DNA of 52,282 nucleotides from Chloroflexota bacterium (GCA_026390015.1 JAPLGS010000121.1:13172-65453), one strand, 5' to 3'; numbered from the stretch's first letter, positions 42,587 through 52,282 are shown. The notes: generated by a model not told the origin, from the letters alone. Program-made: numbers and translations.

Positions 42587-43333
42587 TTATTTCGCCTTCC
42601 CTTGATTCGCCACCGCCGCGGCTTTCCTGGCGGCTTCTTCAGCGTCACCAAGATAGTAATTCCTGATCGGCTTGAGATCATTTTCCAGTTCATAAACAAG
42701 TGGCAAACCTGTTGGAATATTTAATTCGGTAATATCTGCTTCCGAAATATTATCGAGATACTTCACCAGCGCGCGGATGGAATTACCATGCGCTACAACC
42801 AACACTCGCTTGCCCAACTTGATATCTGGTGCAAGTGTGGAATGCCAGTAAGGCAGAACTCGATCCAGCGTAATCTTAAGCGACTCGGTGGCTGGCAACT
42901 GTTCGGGAGTCAATGATGCGTAACGTCTATCAAATTTCGGATGGCGCTCGTCAGTCAAATCCAAAGCAGGCGGCGGAACATCATAAGAGCGCCGCCAAAT
43001 TTTCACCTGCGCTTCGCCAAATTTCTCGGCGGTCTCTGATTTGTTCAAGCCTTGCAGATCGCCATAATGACGCTCGTTCAATTGCCAGGCGCGAATAACT
43101 GGCAGCCATTCAAGATTCATTTCCTCTTGAACCAGCCCAAGCGTTTTAATGGCGCGCTTCAACACCGAAGTGTAAGCGATATCAAAATCATAACCATCTT
43201 CGCGCAGCAACCTGCCCGCACCACGCGCTTCCTCGCGGCCGAGATCGGTCAGGTCAACATCGGTCCAACCTGTGAAGCGGTTTTCGAGATTCCACGTACT
43301 TTGTCCATGACGAACCAAAACAAGTTTATACAT
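42587..43333 (-). CDS. gpmA: 2,3-bisphosphoglycerate-dependent phosphoglycerate mutase
   Basis: A 248-residue enzyme of normal length. The phospho-histidine motif is [10 protein letters not shown] (His 9), the [13 protein letters not shown] signature is complete, and the second catalytic His is in [25 protein letters not shown] supports the cofactor-dependent mutase over other phosphatases of the family. It interconverts 3- and 2-phosphoglycerate. AGGAG lies 6 bases before the ATG. Confidence 0.95.
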   Translation of the reverse strand: MYKLVLVRHGQSTWNLENRFTGWTDVDLTDLGREEARGAGRLLREDGYDFDIAYTSVLKRAIKTLGLVQEEMNLEWLPVIRAWQLNERHYGDLQGLNKSETAEKFGEAQVKIWRRSYDVPPPALDLTDERHPKFDRRYASLTPEQLPATESLKITLDRVLPYWHSTLAPDIKLGKRVLVVAHGNSIRALVKYLDNISEADITELNIPTGLPLVYELENDLKPIRNYYLGDAEEAARKAAAVANQGKAK

Positions 43334-43362
43334 TATCTACTCCTGAAAAAAGATGCCCGCGA

Positions 43363-43368
43363 ATTATA
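43363..43368 (-). promoter_or_regulatory. -10 box of gpmA
   Basis: A perfect TATAAT on the minus strand, about 30 bases before the gpmA ATG, in the 68-bp divergent gap with mutS. The -35 region is poor. Confidence 0.5.
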
Positions 43369-43401
43369 GCCCAAGTCCATTCCTCATAGTAAAATCAAGC
43401 C

Positions 43402-45939
43402 ATGTCCAACGAAGATGTCACTCCCGTTCGCCAGCAATATTTAGATATCAAAAAAGATTATCCCGACTCGATCGTGTTTTTTCGACTCGGTGATTTTTAC
43501 GAAACATTTGACGAAGACGCCGAGATCACCGCGCGCGAACTCGATATTGTTTTAACCTCGCGACCCATCGGCAATGGCGTGCGCGCGCCGCTGGCTGGCA
43601 TTCCCTATCATGCCGTTGAAAATTATCTGGCGCGCCTGATCGAAAAAGGTTATCACGTTGCCATCTGCGAACAGGTCGGCGAACAGCCTGCCAAGGGGAT
43701 TTTTCCGCGCAAGGTGGTTAGAGTGGTGACTCCGGGAACTGTGACAGAAGCCGGACTGCTGCCCGGTGACGCGAACAACTACCTGACCTCGGTGGTGCTT
43801 GATCGTGAGGCTGCTTCTGTTTCTTATACAGATGTCACCACTGGAGAATTCGCCGTCACCGAGATTCCACTCGAAGCGCTGCGAGCCGAGTTGACTCGTT
43901 TACATCCCGCTGAAATTATTTATTCGGATAATCAAATATTACCGGATGGAGTCACAGGACATATAACCGCTTTGCCCGCGTGGAAATTTGAGCCGGGTAA
44001 ATGCAATGAAACCCTGCTCGCACAATTCAAATCGTCGACTTTGACTGGTTTTGGATTGAAAGAACGCAGTCTGTCGGTAAGAGCGTCAGGCGCGATCATA
44101 CAATATCTCAAGGAGACTCAACCCGACGCGTTAATTTTATTAACTTCATTACGAGTTTACAGCCTGAATGAATTTATGACGCTGGATGCCTCCACGCGCA
44201 GAAATCTTGAGCTTGACGAAACATTACGCGGAGAAAGAAAAGGCTCATTGCTAGGCACACTCGATTATTCGATCACACCGATGGGCAAACGACTCATGCA
44301 TCAATGGGTCAGTCAACCATTATTACAAGTGGAAAAGATCAACAAGCGTCAGGTGGGTGTGCAATATTTTTTTGATAACGGCATGGTTCGCGCTGAATTA
44401 CGTGAGGCGCTGAAGCCATTAAATGATCTGGAACGATTAGTGAACCGTGTGATGGCGGGACACGCGCAACCGCGCGATATGGTCGCAATGAGAAGTACGC
44501 TGGGACACTTGCCGAAAGTAAAAGCAGTGATCAGTGAGCGGTTGTCAGTTGGGCAATGGTCAGTTTGCGAGGAACAACTTTCGTTATTACAAAATGCCAT
44601 AGACAATGATCCGCCGGCGACATTGCAAAACACTGGAGTGATCCGCGTGGGATATTCGGCGGAGTTGGATGGCGTGATCGAAGCATCCAAACACGCGCGG
44701 GATTGGATCGCAAATCTGGAGGGCATCGAACGCGAACGGACCGGTATCAAGACTCTCAAGGTCGGCTATAACAAAGTCTTCGGTTATTTTATTGAAATTT
44801 CACGCGGCGCAGCAGATAGGGCGCCTGAGAATTACATCCGCAAGCAGACGCTGGTTAATGCGGAACGCTTCATCACACCGGAGATGAAGGAATATGAAAC
44901 ACTGGTCTTGAATGCGGAAGATCGAATTAAAGAAATTGAAACGCGTCTGTTCCGTGAAGTTTGCGCGGAGTTGGCCAGGGCCGCCAATAAAATATTATCC
45001 ACTGCGCGGGTGCTGGCGGAATTGGATGTGCTATCCGCTTTGGGCGAGGTGGCGGCTCTCGAAGGCTATAACAGGCCCGAGGTTAACGAAGGAAGCGAAT
45101 TGGAAATCCACGAGGGGCGTCACCCGGTTGTGGAACAGTTAATACACAACGACCGATACATCCCCAATGATGTCATCTTCGAAAAAGGCGAAGTGGTGCG
45201 GATCATCACAGGGCCGAACATGGCGGGCAAATCAACTTATTTGCGACAGACCGCATTGATCGTGTTGATGGCGCAGATGGGATCGTTCGTGCCGGCCACG
45301 TCTGCAAGAATTGGATTGGTGGACAGAATTTTTACGCGCATCGGAGCGCAGGATGAAATCCACGCTGGGCAATCCACGTTCATGGTGGAGATGGTCGAGG
45401 CTGCAAATATTCTGCATCATGCCACATCGCGTTCATTATTGATCCTTGATGAGATCGGGCGCGGCACTTCAACCTACGATGGGCTTTCGATCGCGTGGGG
45501 AATCATTGAGTACATTCACAATCATCCGCAATTGCGCGCAAAGACTTTATTCGCGACGCATTATCATGAACTGACTCAACTTGCTGATTTACTTCCAGGA
45601 ATTCGAAACTATAACGTAGCGGTGAGCGAAGCGGATAATAAAGTGGTGTTCCTGCACAAGATCATCGCGGGTGGCGCGGACCGTTCATACGGAATCCACG
45701 TGGCTCAACTGGCGGGGTTACCTGCGCCAGTTATCGGTCGCGCGAATGAAATTATGGCTGAATTGGAAAAAACTTCTGGCCGCGCGGTGAAGATCAACCC
45801 ACACGCCGCACAACAGGCCGCGCTGTTCCCTGAAACAAGTCCGCTGTTGGATGAGTTGAAAGGTTTGGATGTAAACGCATTATCGCCGATCGAAGCATTG
45901 AACAAATTGTTTGAGTGGAAGAAGAATTTTACAAAATGA
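43402..45939 (+). CDS. mutS: DNA mismatch repair ATPase MutS
   Basis: An 845-residue protein of normal length. The mismatch-reading Phe-x-Glu is in GDFYE (30-34). Domains I to V follow in order. The ATPase has Walker A GPNMAGKST (about residue 604), Walker B ILDEIGRGTSTYDG and the FATHYHEL switch. It finds mispairs and recruits downstream repair proteins. No mutL is in the window. The start has no clear Shine-Dalgarno sequence; no better ATG is near. Confidence 0.97.
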   Translation: MSNEDVTPVRQQYLDIKKDYPDSIVFFRLGDFYETFDEDAEITARELDIVLTSRPIGNGVRAPLAGIPYHAVENYLARLIEKGYHVAICEQVGEQPAKGIFPRKVVRVVTPGTVTEAGLLPGDANNYLTSVVLDREAASVSYTDVTTGEFAVTEIPLEALRAELTRLHPAEIIYSDNQILPDGVTGHITALPAWKFEPGKCNETLLAQFKSSTLTGFGLKERSLSVRASGAIIQYLKETQPDALILLTSLRVYSLNEFMTLDASTRRNLELDETLRGERKGSLLGTLDYSITPMGKRLMHQWVSQPLLQVEKINKRQVGVQYFFDNGMVRAELREALKPLNDLERLVNRVMAGHAQPRDMVAMRSTLGHLPKVKAVISERLSVGQWSVCEEQLSLLQNAIDNDPPATLQNTGVIRVGYSAELDGVIEASKHARDWIANLEGIERERTGIKTLKVGYNKVFGYFIEISRGAADRAPENYIRKQTLVNAERFITPEMKEYETLVLNAEDRIKEIETRLFREVCAELARAANKILSTARVLAELDVLSALGEVAALEGYNRPEVNEGSELEIHEGRHPVVEQLIHNDRYIPNDVIFEKGEVVRIITGPNMAGKSTYLRQTALIVLMAQMGSFVPATSARIGLVDRIFTRIGAQDEIHAGQSTFMVEMVEAANILHHATSRSLLILDEIGRGTSTYDGLSIAWGIIEYIHNHPQLRAKTLFATHYHELTQLADLLPGIRNYNVAVSEADNKVVFLHKIIAGGADRSYGIHVAQLAGLPAPVIGRANEIMAELEKTSGRAVKINPHAAQQAALFPETSPLLDELKGLDVNALSPIEALNKLFEWKKNFTK

Positions 45940-46046
45940 CAACGCTCCTGTTATTTATCTTTGGCTTTCCTCAAACGCAGAGTTACTTCAAAAGATAAAT
46001 TGAAATCTCTTTCGTTGAATAAACGACTTCATAGTCTTTTGATTGA

Positions 46047-47465
46047 TCAAGCGAGGTGATAACAAGCAACGGTCTTGCAATCTTGCACATCCGCCAGATC
46101 TGCGTATCTTTCATAAAATTTAGATCCCAACAACCATTCCAAACCCTGGATCGTTGTTTGACTGCGTCGTTCTGTCAACGCAGGGAACCACTCGACGAAT
46201 GGATCAATCTCCGGACTTTGCACACCAGTAATCGGAAGGAAATGACTGTTCTCTGGTGTATTTTTCTGAATCCAGGCCATCGCTTCGCGGTCGGCGATCG
46301 AGAGGCTTGTGTTGACCAACCTAAATCCAAACAGGCTGGATTCAACTAATAAATAAACGATTACCAAAATCAAGATGGTGTTCAGCCATCCGCGCTCATG
46401 AAACTCAGGTTTTCGGGAAAAAGAATCTCGTTTCTGAAAATAATCAACAACAGCTGGGAGTGCGTCGGTAAAGGCGAAAGCCATCAACATACAAAACGGA
46501 TAGAACGCAATGCTAGGTGCGCTGCGCGGTTCTACAAGATATGGAAGGATGAACCAGATCACCAGAAAATATTTTTGCTTCCACACTCCCCAAAAGATTC
46601 CTGCAATGCGCAATATGACGAGGATTGGAATAACCGTCTGGCTTGAAAGAACAGCTGAAAATAATGCGTGCCACGCCGAATTTCCATAAGAACCGGTATT
46701 CAAAGCAGAGAGAAATGGGGCGAGTCCGTGATAAGAAATAACATTCCACCACCAGGGAGCAGATAACAGCAAAGTCCCGATTGTGACTATAAAAGAATGA
46801 AGAAGCGAGCGAAGACTACGCCCATAACACAACCACAATAGGATGCATCCTGAAGCTGTGTGAATGCCAACTTCAGGATGACTCAATACAGTCAGTGAAC
46901 AAAATAATATGGAAAGCGTCAGCTCAAGGTTGGTGCCATTTCGAAATAAGCGGTAGACCCAATAGAGCGAAAGCAGCATGAACAAGGAACCAAAACTGCG
47001 TGTCAAGCCGCCGCCCATGATGAACCAGGCCGAAGCGCCGGGCGTCAATGCGTAAAAGACAGCAGCGACCGCTCCGCGCCTGCGTGATTCAAGCAAAAGG
47101 GAGGCCAAAGAATAGAACGCCAAAATAGATAATGCATTGACCGTGGGAGGCAGCCAGCGAAGCAGGGCTATTTCGGAAAGATTAAAAATATCAGATAACA
47201 GGCGGGCAAAATAAAAGCCAAAAGGCGGATATGCGTAAGGGATGTTCAGATTGTTGTATGAAGTTACCGCAGGGAGCACATAATGGCTGGTACGCAAGTC
47301 ACGGATCATGCTCAGGAACATTCCACCGTCATTTAATGGGAATCCAGCTTGAATTGTGGGAAGGAAGCGTTGAATAATCCCGAAGAAAAGTGTTGCTCCA
47401 AGAATCAAGGTTTTCCATTCGTTGTGAGTTAGAGTTTTTTTATTCGCTGATTTGTCCATAGTCAT
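46047..47465 (-). CDS. Multi-pass membrane protein, GT-C/PMT-like
   Basis: A 472-residue protein with about ten membrane helices and a short C-terminal soluble part (AWIQKNTPENSHFLPITG ... EWFPALTERRS). The first outer loop holds LNDGGMFLSMIRDL with acidic residues in the position used by GT-C glycosyltransferases, and PYAYPPFGFY matches the PMT-like pattern. It would transfer sugar from a polyprenyl-phosphate donor. The exact acceptor is unknown. The ATG at 47463-47465 is chosen over an upstream TTG, but the ribosome site is weak. It lies downstream of two larger membrane proteins on the same strand. Confidence 0.6.
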   Translation of the reverse strand: MTMDKSANKKTLTHNEWKTLILGATLFFGIIQRFLPTIQAGFPLNDGGMFLSMIRDLRTSHYVLPAVTSYNNLNIPYAYPPFGFYFARLLSDIFNLSEIALLRWLPPTVNALSILAFYSLASLLLESRRRGAVAAVFYALTPGASAWFIMGGGLTRSFGSLFMLLSLYWVYRLFRNGTNLELTLSILFCSLTVLSHPEVGIHTASGCILLWLCYGRSLRSLLHSFIVTIGTLLLSAPWWWNVISYHGLAPFLSALNTGSYGNSAWHALFSAVLSSQTVIPILVILRIAGIFWGVWKQKYFLVIWFILPYLVEPRSAPSIAFYPFCMLMAFAFTDALPAVVDYFQKRDSFSRKPEFHERGWLNTILILVIVYLLVESSLFGFRLVNTSLSIADREAMAWIQKNTPENSHFLPITGVQSPEIDPFVEWFPALTERRSQTTIQGLEWLLGSKFYERYADLADVQDCKTVACYHLA

Positions 47466-47495
47466 TATTGGTTTATCCAAGGCCTGAATCAAGAA

Positions 47496-49559
47496 TCAGG
47501 GAAAGGGAAACGTCGCAGTTCTACCTCCGCAGAAAAAGACAGCGTTGTAATCATCCGCATAGAGCGCAGCTCTTTGTTTTTCGAGCAGGCCGAGCGATTT
47601 CCATAATGGGTCGGCATTTACGATCACGATCACATTAATGAAGTATTCATTACAAAGAGAATCAAGCAGATTCCAGTTTTGAGCATTTTCCATTTTAAAT
47701 ATTTTGCTGATCTGCTTAGCTTTGGAAAAATATTTGTCTAAAGGCACGCCATAAGCAGTGCGATCTGAGATGGCAGACTGACGCATTCCATACAATCCGC
47801 TGGGGCGATTGAGCACGCCAGCTGGATTGTATTGAACAATAACATCCTCGGGAAGCGTCTGGCTGATCATGGTGTAAGCCTGCCGCGCAGAGAAAATCTG
47901 TCTGCCAGCCTCAGACCCGAACGAAAAATAATGTCCAAAGCGCAGTAGAGAAACATCCAGAATGGTGGTGGAAACACCGAGAACTGCCAGCAAAACTAGA
48001 TTATATTTTGTCGTTTGAGAAAGTGCAAAGCGCGAACTCGGCGATCTTACGAAACCTTCCAGAACATCGACACCCCAGATCAATAAAATAAATTGACCGG
48101 GCAGCCAGGCGCGCCAGCCAAGATCATTATTCCCAATTAAGATGGAACGCGCAAAAGTACCAATGATAAATGAGACCCCAAGTAAAAGCGCTTCGGCAAA
48201 GTAATATGGATGATTACGAAAATTGTCTTTGTTGCTTTTTAACCAAATGAATGCTACGAGGAAGAAAAAACCTAGTTCCAAAAAATAGTTGAGCGGGAGA
48301 AAGATCAATCGGATGAATGATCTCCACAGGAAAGAAGAGTTGACTAAAAAAGCATCTGCCAGGCGAAATGAACGAACATCAAATGTAATGGGAAACGCAC
48401 CATTACCGCCGCCGCTGCCTGATAACAATCCCAACAAAAACGGTCCAGCCAAAAGGAGCGCCACAACTCCCGCAAAAAGCATCGGCAAAAGGAGTGCGCG
48501 TTGTTCTTTTTGAAAATACAGGCATAACATCCAAATCCCCCAGAACAATACGAAGACAAACGTAACCCACACCGAAAGCCCAAGCGCGGAGGCGAATGCC
48601 ACGCCCGAAAAAATAAGTGCGATAAATTGTTTACTGCGTGTTTGTCGGCGCACAGAATGAACGAGCAGCATGCCCACACATCCTGCGATAAGACTCGCCA
48701 CATGGTGCGGGACCCAAAAAAGAGAACCGACCCACGCGGTGATCTGTTCATTCCAATGCTCAAGATCACCACGCGCGTAAACGTTGCCGAAACCAATCAG
48801 CGCAATCGCTGGGATAATATCCAGCCCTGTGATGGACAGTGACGCAATACCGATCAATGCGCGCTGCCAAACTTTACTGGCAGCGCGTCCATCACGCATG
48901 CGAAGATAGAAGGCGATCAATGCCATGAGCGCAATTCCGCACCAAATGATGCTGGCAAACAGGGCGGTACGCGCATCAACCAGCCTGCCACCTGCAATAT
49001 CGATTATGCTGCCGAGTATGTACCAAAAGAAATATAGAAAGGTCAGCTTTACATAATGACCGGGATAGTAACTTGGGTTTATCGGCGGCACGCCTGTACG
49101 GGTCATGGCGTCAATGATGGAAACACGAGTAGTGTGGTCAAGGGCTGCGACGCTAAAATAAAGTTCCTGATGCCCCCACTGCAGATCCACGAGACAGAAG
49201 ATGGCAAAAATTACCCAGCCAAGCGAAACCCAAAAGAATATCCGCCACTGACCATCTTGCGGCAAAGTTGGTTTTTCATATACCAACAAGGCGACAAAGA
49301 CAGCCGCAATCAATCCCGTAACGATCAACGCAACATTTAGAGAAAGCAAACTTGCCACTAGGTAATAAAAGATGGGACAGATGGCAACTGAAAGCAACAG
49401 GGAAACGGCAAACCGCGCAGGCAAGAGGCGCGTCCGAAATTCGAAAAGATCGAACACCCAGCCGAAAATATATCCAGGAAAGACGAGCACAAGCGGGAAA
49501 AGAGAAAAACCTAGGAGCGTGCCGATAATATCTTGTAATGTAAAATTCAAAACAGGCAA
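47496..49559 (-). CDS. Large multi-pass membrane protein, paralog A
   Basis: About 687 residues with some fifteen membrane helices and a C-terminal soluble domain of about 130 residues. It is a clear paralog of the 49720-51786 protein: FTLQDI, FPGYI-GW-FDLF, MTRTGVPPINPSYYPGH, GWRAWLPGQFILLIWGVDVLE and RPSGLYG. A GT-C-type glycosyltransferase is likely but not certain. There is no ATG near the N terminus. The TTG at 49557-49559 is chosen because AGAGG lies 5 bases upstream; the paralog's ATG aligns three codons later, also at a TTG. It ends a few bases before the next gene. Confidence 0.7.
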   Translation of the reverse strand: MPVLNFTLQDIIGTLLGFSLFPLVLVFPGYIFGWVFDLFEFRTRLLPARFAVSLLLSVAICPIFYYLVASLLSLNVALIVTGLIAAVFVALLVYEKPTLPQDGQWRIFFWVSLGWVIFAIFCLVDLQWGHQELYFSVAALDHTTRVSIIDAMTRTGVPPINPSYYPGHYVKLTFLYFFWYILGSIIDIAGGRLVDARTALFASIIWCGIALMALIAFYLRMRDGRAASKVWQRALIGIASLSITGLDIIPAIALIGFGNVYARGDLEHWNEQITAWVGSLFWVPHHVASLIAGCVGMLLVHSVRRQTRSKQFIALIFSGVAFASALGLSVWVTFVFVLFWGIWMLCLYFQKEQRALLLPMLFAGVVALLLAGPFLLGLLSGSGGGNGAFPITFDVRSFRLADAFLVNSSFLWRSFIRLIFLPLNYFLELGFFFLVAFIWLKSNKDNFRNHPYYFAEALLLGVSFIIGTFARSILIGNNDLGWRAWLPGQFILLIWGVDVLEGFVRSPSSRFALSQTTKYNLVLLAVLGVSTTILDVSLLRFGHYFSFGSEAGRQIFSARQAYTMISQTLPEDVIVQYNPAGVLNRPSGLYGMRQSAISDRTAYGVPLDKYFSKAKQISKIFKMENAQNWNLLDSLCNEYFINVIVIVNADPLWKSLGLLEKQRAALYADDYNAVFFCGGRTATFPFP

Positions 49560-49607
49560 TGGTACCTCTGGCAAATTATTAGGAATTGTAAATAAATTCC
49601 TTCAACT

Positions 49608-49708
49608 CGTCATTGGCAGCCGCCGCTCCTGCACCTCGGCGGCGAAGCAATCCCCATATTGTGACAGAGATTGTTTCGGGCAGGAACAGGAGCGCCCTCG
49701 CAATGACG
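49608..49708. repeat. Palindromic dispersed repeat, copy 2
   Basis: The outer arms CGTCATTG (49608-49615) and CAATGACG (49701-49708) are exact inverted repeats. Nested arms CGAAGCAATC and GATTGTTTCG lie around a 16-base centre. The 101-bp element sits in the 145-bp gap between the two membrane paralogs. A related copy lies at 2451-2548. Confidence 0.8.
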
Positions 49709-49719
49709 GATGGCTGATC

Positions 49720-51786
49720 TTATTTCACATAATCACCGCAAGCGAAAAGGGCATAATGAGCGTTTTCGTAAATTGACAGGCGTTGCAATTCGAGTACCGG
49801 AATACTGCTCCAGATCGGATCAATATCTTCGATGATCAAAATGTCAATTGAATGTTCATGGCAAATACCATCGATGGAATGCCAGTTGGATACATTCTTA
49901 ATTGTAAATAATTGGCCAACTTCATTTACTAATCTATTAAATGTTCCGAAAGGAACACCATATGCCGTGCGGTCTGAAATAGTCATTTGATGCGTCCCAT
50001 ATAAACCACTCGGGCGGTCCACGTAATTTAGCGGATTATTTTGCGTAATAACATCGGCAGGAACATGCTCGCGCAGGAAATCATACGCCAGGCGGGCTGA
50101 GTAGTATTTATGCGTCTCACCTGCGCCCGTCATAAAGGGCCATGCAGTCCGTAGTAGAACAGCATCCATAACGGATGTCAATATTCCGATCGAAAGAAAT
50201 ACCAGTATTAATTTTCTGTTCTTTTTTGCCTTTAATTTTCTGTTCTTTTTTGCCTCCCCCGTTAATGAAGAAACAGGCTGGGAAGTAAACATCAGATTTT
50301 CCAGAACATCCACTCCCCAGATCAGCAGGATAAATTGACCCGGCAGCCATGCGCGCCAGCCGAGATCGTTGCTTGTTATGAGCGTGGAGCGTAAACAGGA
50401 ACCGATCAAGAATACGATCGCCAATAAGATAGCTTCCGCCAGGAAAAACGGGCTGGAGCGGATCGCCGCTTTTCCCTTGATCTTAAACCAATAAATTGCC
50501 GCCATAAAAAAGAAACCAAGTTCCATAATATAGTTTACCGGCAGCAGCGCCAGCATGATCAGAGAGCGCGCAAACAGAGTCCAGTCTTTTACAAAAGATT
50601 CAAGCTGTAAAAATGAGCGTACCTCAAAAATGATCGGAAATTGCTCGCCGGCTCCTCCGCCAGCACCTTGAAATAATCCGATCAGAAAAGGAATGGAAAG
50701 AAACAACGCCACCATCCCAGTAAAGATCATCGGCAGGATCAGTCCGCGTTCTTCGTTCAATATAAAAAGCGCAGCAAGCCAAACACACCAGAAGACAACG
50801 AACACAAAAGCAACGTAAACTGAAAGCCCGAACGCAGAAGCAACCCCCAACCCGGCAATGACCATGATAGTGAATTGCTTTAAGATAGGCCTGCCTCGCG
50901 TGGATTGCGCAAGCATCATTGCACTCATTCCAGCGATCAATGCCGCTACATGATGGGGAACCCACAGATTGGAAGCGATCCAGGAGGGTATCCATGTATT
51001 CCAAACATCCACTGAACCAACGATCAGACCGGTTCTCGCCATGAGGAAGAGGATGGGAAATACATCAAGGCCGCTGACGGATAATAAGCCAATCCCGATC
51101 CTGGCTGACCTCCAGGCTGCTGCTGTACTACTTGCATTTCTCTGGCGAATATATAGCGCGATGACAGCCATCAATCCGATCCCAGACCAGGCAGAACTGG
51201 CGTTCAACGCGGCGCGCGCGTCCACATATTTCCCGCCAATTACATCCACCATGCTGCCGAGGATATACCAGAAGTAATATAGAAAAGTAAGTTTGACGGG
51301 ATGCCCCGGATAATAACTGGGATTTACAGGCGGTATTCCTGTGCGGGTCATGGCCTCGATGATGGAGACGCGTGTGGTTTGATCGTATGAGGTAACACTG
51401 AAATAAAGCTGGTCATTCCATTGTATGTTTATCAACGAAAAGATCGCAATTACAGCCCAAATAGCGCCAATCCAACAAAGGGACTTTGCGTTTGACGATA
51501 ATATGAATTTCTCTTTTATGCTGATAATTACAAACACTGCCGCGAATCCGCCCAGCGTGAAAAGTGCAAAATTAAACGAGAGCAGGCTTGAGGTCAGATA
51601 AAGAAGGATGGGGCCGACAGCGAAGGATAAGACGAGGCCGATCCCAAGTCGCACAATGGGCTGGCGAAGTCTAAAGTCGAAAAGATCGAACGCCCAGCCG
51701 AGAACATATCCAGGAAAAACAATTACGATTGGAAAAAGAAAAAAAGCAAGAGTTGCCCCAAGGATGTCTTGAAGTGTAAAGTTCAT
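49720..51786 (-). CDS. Large multi-pass membrane protein, paralog B
   Basis: A 688-residue membrane protein with about fifteen helices. It shares with paralog A the MTRTGIPPVNPSYYPGH loop, WRAWLPGQFILLIWGVDVLE and a C-terminal domain ending in a nucleotide- or sugar-like beta motif (IDILIIEDIDPIW ... YALFACGDY). One short lysine-rich repeat (KAKKNRKL, twice) lies near residue 520. It starts with ATG, 4 bases overlapping the flippase-like gene upstream (ATGA), so they are coupled. Role inferred: transfer or assembly of a lipid-linked glycan. Family not named. Confidence 0.7.
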   Translation of the reverse strand: MNFTLQDILGATLAFFLFPIVIVFPGYVLGWAFDLFDFRLRQPIVRLGIGLVLSFAVGPILLYLTSSLLSFNFALFTLGGFAAVFVIISIKEKFILSSNAKSLCWIGAIWAVIAIFSLINIQWNDQLYFSVTSYDQTTRVSIIEAMTRTGIPPVNPSYYPGHPVKLTFLYYFWYILGSMVDVIGGKYVDARAALNASSAWSGIGLMAVIALYIRQRNASSTAAAWRSARIGIGLLSVSGLDVFPILFLMARTGLIVGSVDVWNTWIPSWIASNLWVPHHVAALIAGMSAMMLAQSTRGRPILKQFTIMVIAGLGVASAFGLSVYVAFVFVVFWCVWLAALFILNEERGLILPMIFTGMVALFLSIPFLIGLFQGAGGGAGEQFPIIFEVRSFLQLESFVKDWTLFARSLIMLALLPVNYIMELGFFFMAAIYWFKIKGKAAIRSSPFFLAEAILLAIVFLIGSCLRSTLITSNDLGWRAWLPGQFILLIWGVDVLENLMFTSQPVSSLTGEAKKNRKLKAKKNRKLILVFLSIGILTSVMDAVLLRTAWPFMTGAGETHKYYSARLAYDFLREHVPADVITQNNPLNYVDRPSGLYGTHQMTISDRTAYGVPFGTFNRLVNEVGQLFTIKNVSNWHSIDGICHEHSIDILIIEDIDPIWSSIPVLELQRLSIYENAHYALFACGDYVK

Positions 51787-52282
51787 GCTGCGTTATTTTT
51801 ATTAAATTGCCACAAACTCAGCAATCCCCAAAAACCGATCAGGAGGTAGCCGAGTATTTGACTAATAAGAATAAAGGCGAGCGCGTCTGCCTGTGAAATT
51901 CCAAATGGCGCAAGTGTGGTGACCGCCACAAATTGATACACGCCCACGTAGCCCGGCGTGGACGGAATGGCGCTCGAAAGTCCTAAAGCGGAAAGCAGAA
52001 CAAATGCCTGTTGAATCAGGAGCGGTATCTTAAGAAGATAAGCCAGGAATACAGTGCCAATTGCATCCATAAGCCAGATCAGACCTGTAAGGCCTGTGAA
52101 TTGCGCAACACGTGAAATACTGTAAAGTGACTTCAATCCCCCAAGGAATTGCTGAAGAAAATCATCCAGTTTTATCTTGTGCGTTTCTTTCAATACAGGT
52201 AAAGCCATGATGATACGCCCGGCAAATTGACTGAAATGCGGAAGCACAAAGATGGCAGTCAAGCCGATCAGCCCCAACGTGG
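51783..52282 (-). CDS. Flippase-like / LPG-synthase-TM membrane protein, C-terminal part
   Basis: The last 165 residues of a membrane protein whose start lies beyond the window. The SSAIPSTPGYVGVYQFV motif and the closing helices match the UPF0104 / lysylphosphatidylglycerol-synthase transmembrane family (AglD-like). Members are linked to lipid or glycan movement across the membrane. Coupled by a 4-base overlap to the membrane paralog downstream. Confidence 0.8.
   Translation of the reverse strand, partial: TLGLIGLTAIFVLPHFSQFAGRIIMALPVLKETHKIKLDDFLQQFLGGLKSLYSISRVAQFTGLTGLIWLMDAIGTVFLAYLLKIPLLIQQAFVLLSALGLSSAIPSTPGYVGVYQFVAVTTLAPFGISQADALAFILISQILGYLLIGFWGLLSLWQFNKNNAA

Overview
The window looks like a chromosomal stretch of a Chloroflexota bacterium, probably of the Anaerolineae. 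This is an inference from gene content: lipoprotein-rich secretome, DxDxDG-containing peptide-type ABC proteins, several MttB-like methyltransferases, long PAS/GAF sensor proteins, a roadblock protein and many intergenic repeats. No rRNA, tRNA or CRISPR array was recognised.

Layout. (1) 1-2.1 kb: edge of an integrated element, with two minus-strand tyrosine recombinases (the first cut by the window edge), a GIY-YIG protein, a perfect inverted repeat and a consensus promoter that predicts a leaderless recombinase mRNA. (2) 2.1-6.2 kb: a repeat-rich gap, two related TPR proteins and a nucleoside hydrolase, all minus. (3) 6.3-18.7 kb, plus strand: a methylated-amine block made of an FAD/GcvT dimethylglycine-dehydrogenase-like enzyme, a secreted EEP-fold hydrolase, a peptide-type ABC binding protein with two permeases (no ATPases), and three MttB-superfamily methyltransferases (no pyrrolysine codon, no corrinoid protein nearby). 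(4) 19.0-30.3 kb, minus: a tightly packed signalling operon with two histidine kinases, a lone receiver, a REC-PAS-GGDEF diguanylate cyclase and a PAS-GAF-HD-GYP phosphodiesterase. The receiver domain of the last one is broken by an out-of-frame deletion. A hairpin terminator closes the operon.

(5) 30.8-34.1 kb, minus: a three-gene VWA / PP2C phosphatase / kinase-like operon resembling the TerY-P triad, the kinase carrying a predicted OB-fold tail; a roadblock/LC7 gene lies divergently beside it. (6) 34.9-46 kb: housekeeping genes (pyrG, VF530-type protein, SdpI-like membrane protein, SpoU methyltransferase, PPIase lipoprotein, SGNH hydrolase, FAD/Fe-S oxidase, gpmA, mutS). (7) 46.0-52.3 kb, minus: a membrane glycan or lipid-sugar block with three multi-pass GT-C-like proteins (two of them tandem paralogs separated by a palindromic repeat) and the C-terminal part of a flippase-like membrane protein.

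Scattered non-coding structure is the other theme. A nested palindromic element occurs at 2.5 and 49.6 kb. A 21-bp tandem repeat is shared between the intergenic regions at 18.9 and 30.5 kb. A roughly 45-bp direct repeat brackets the second of these arrays. The strongest leads for unusual biology are the VWA/PP2C/kinase-OB triad, the three-paralog MttB cluster and the shared intergenic repeats. All assignments come from reading the sequence; no database search was run.
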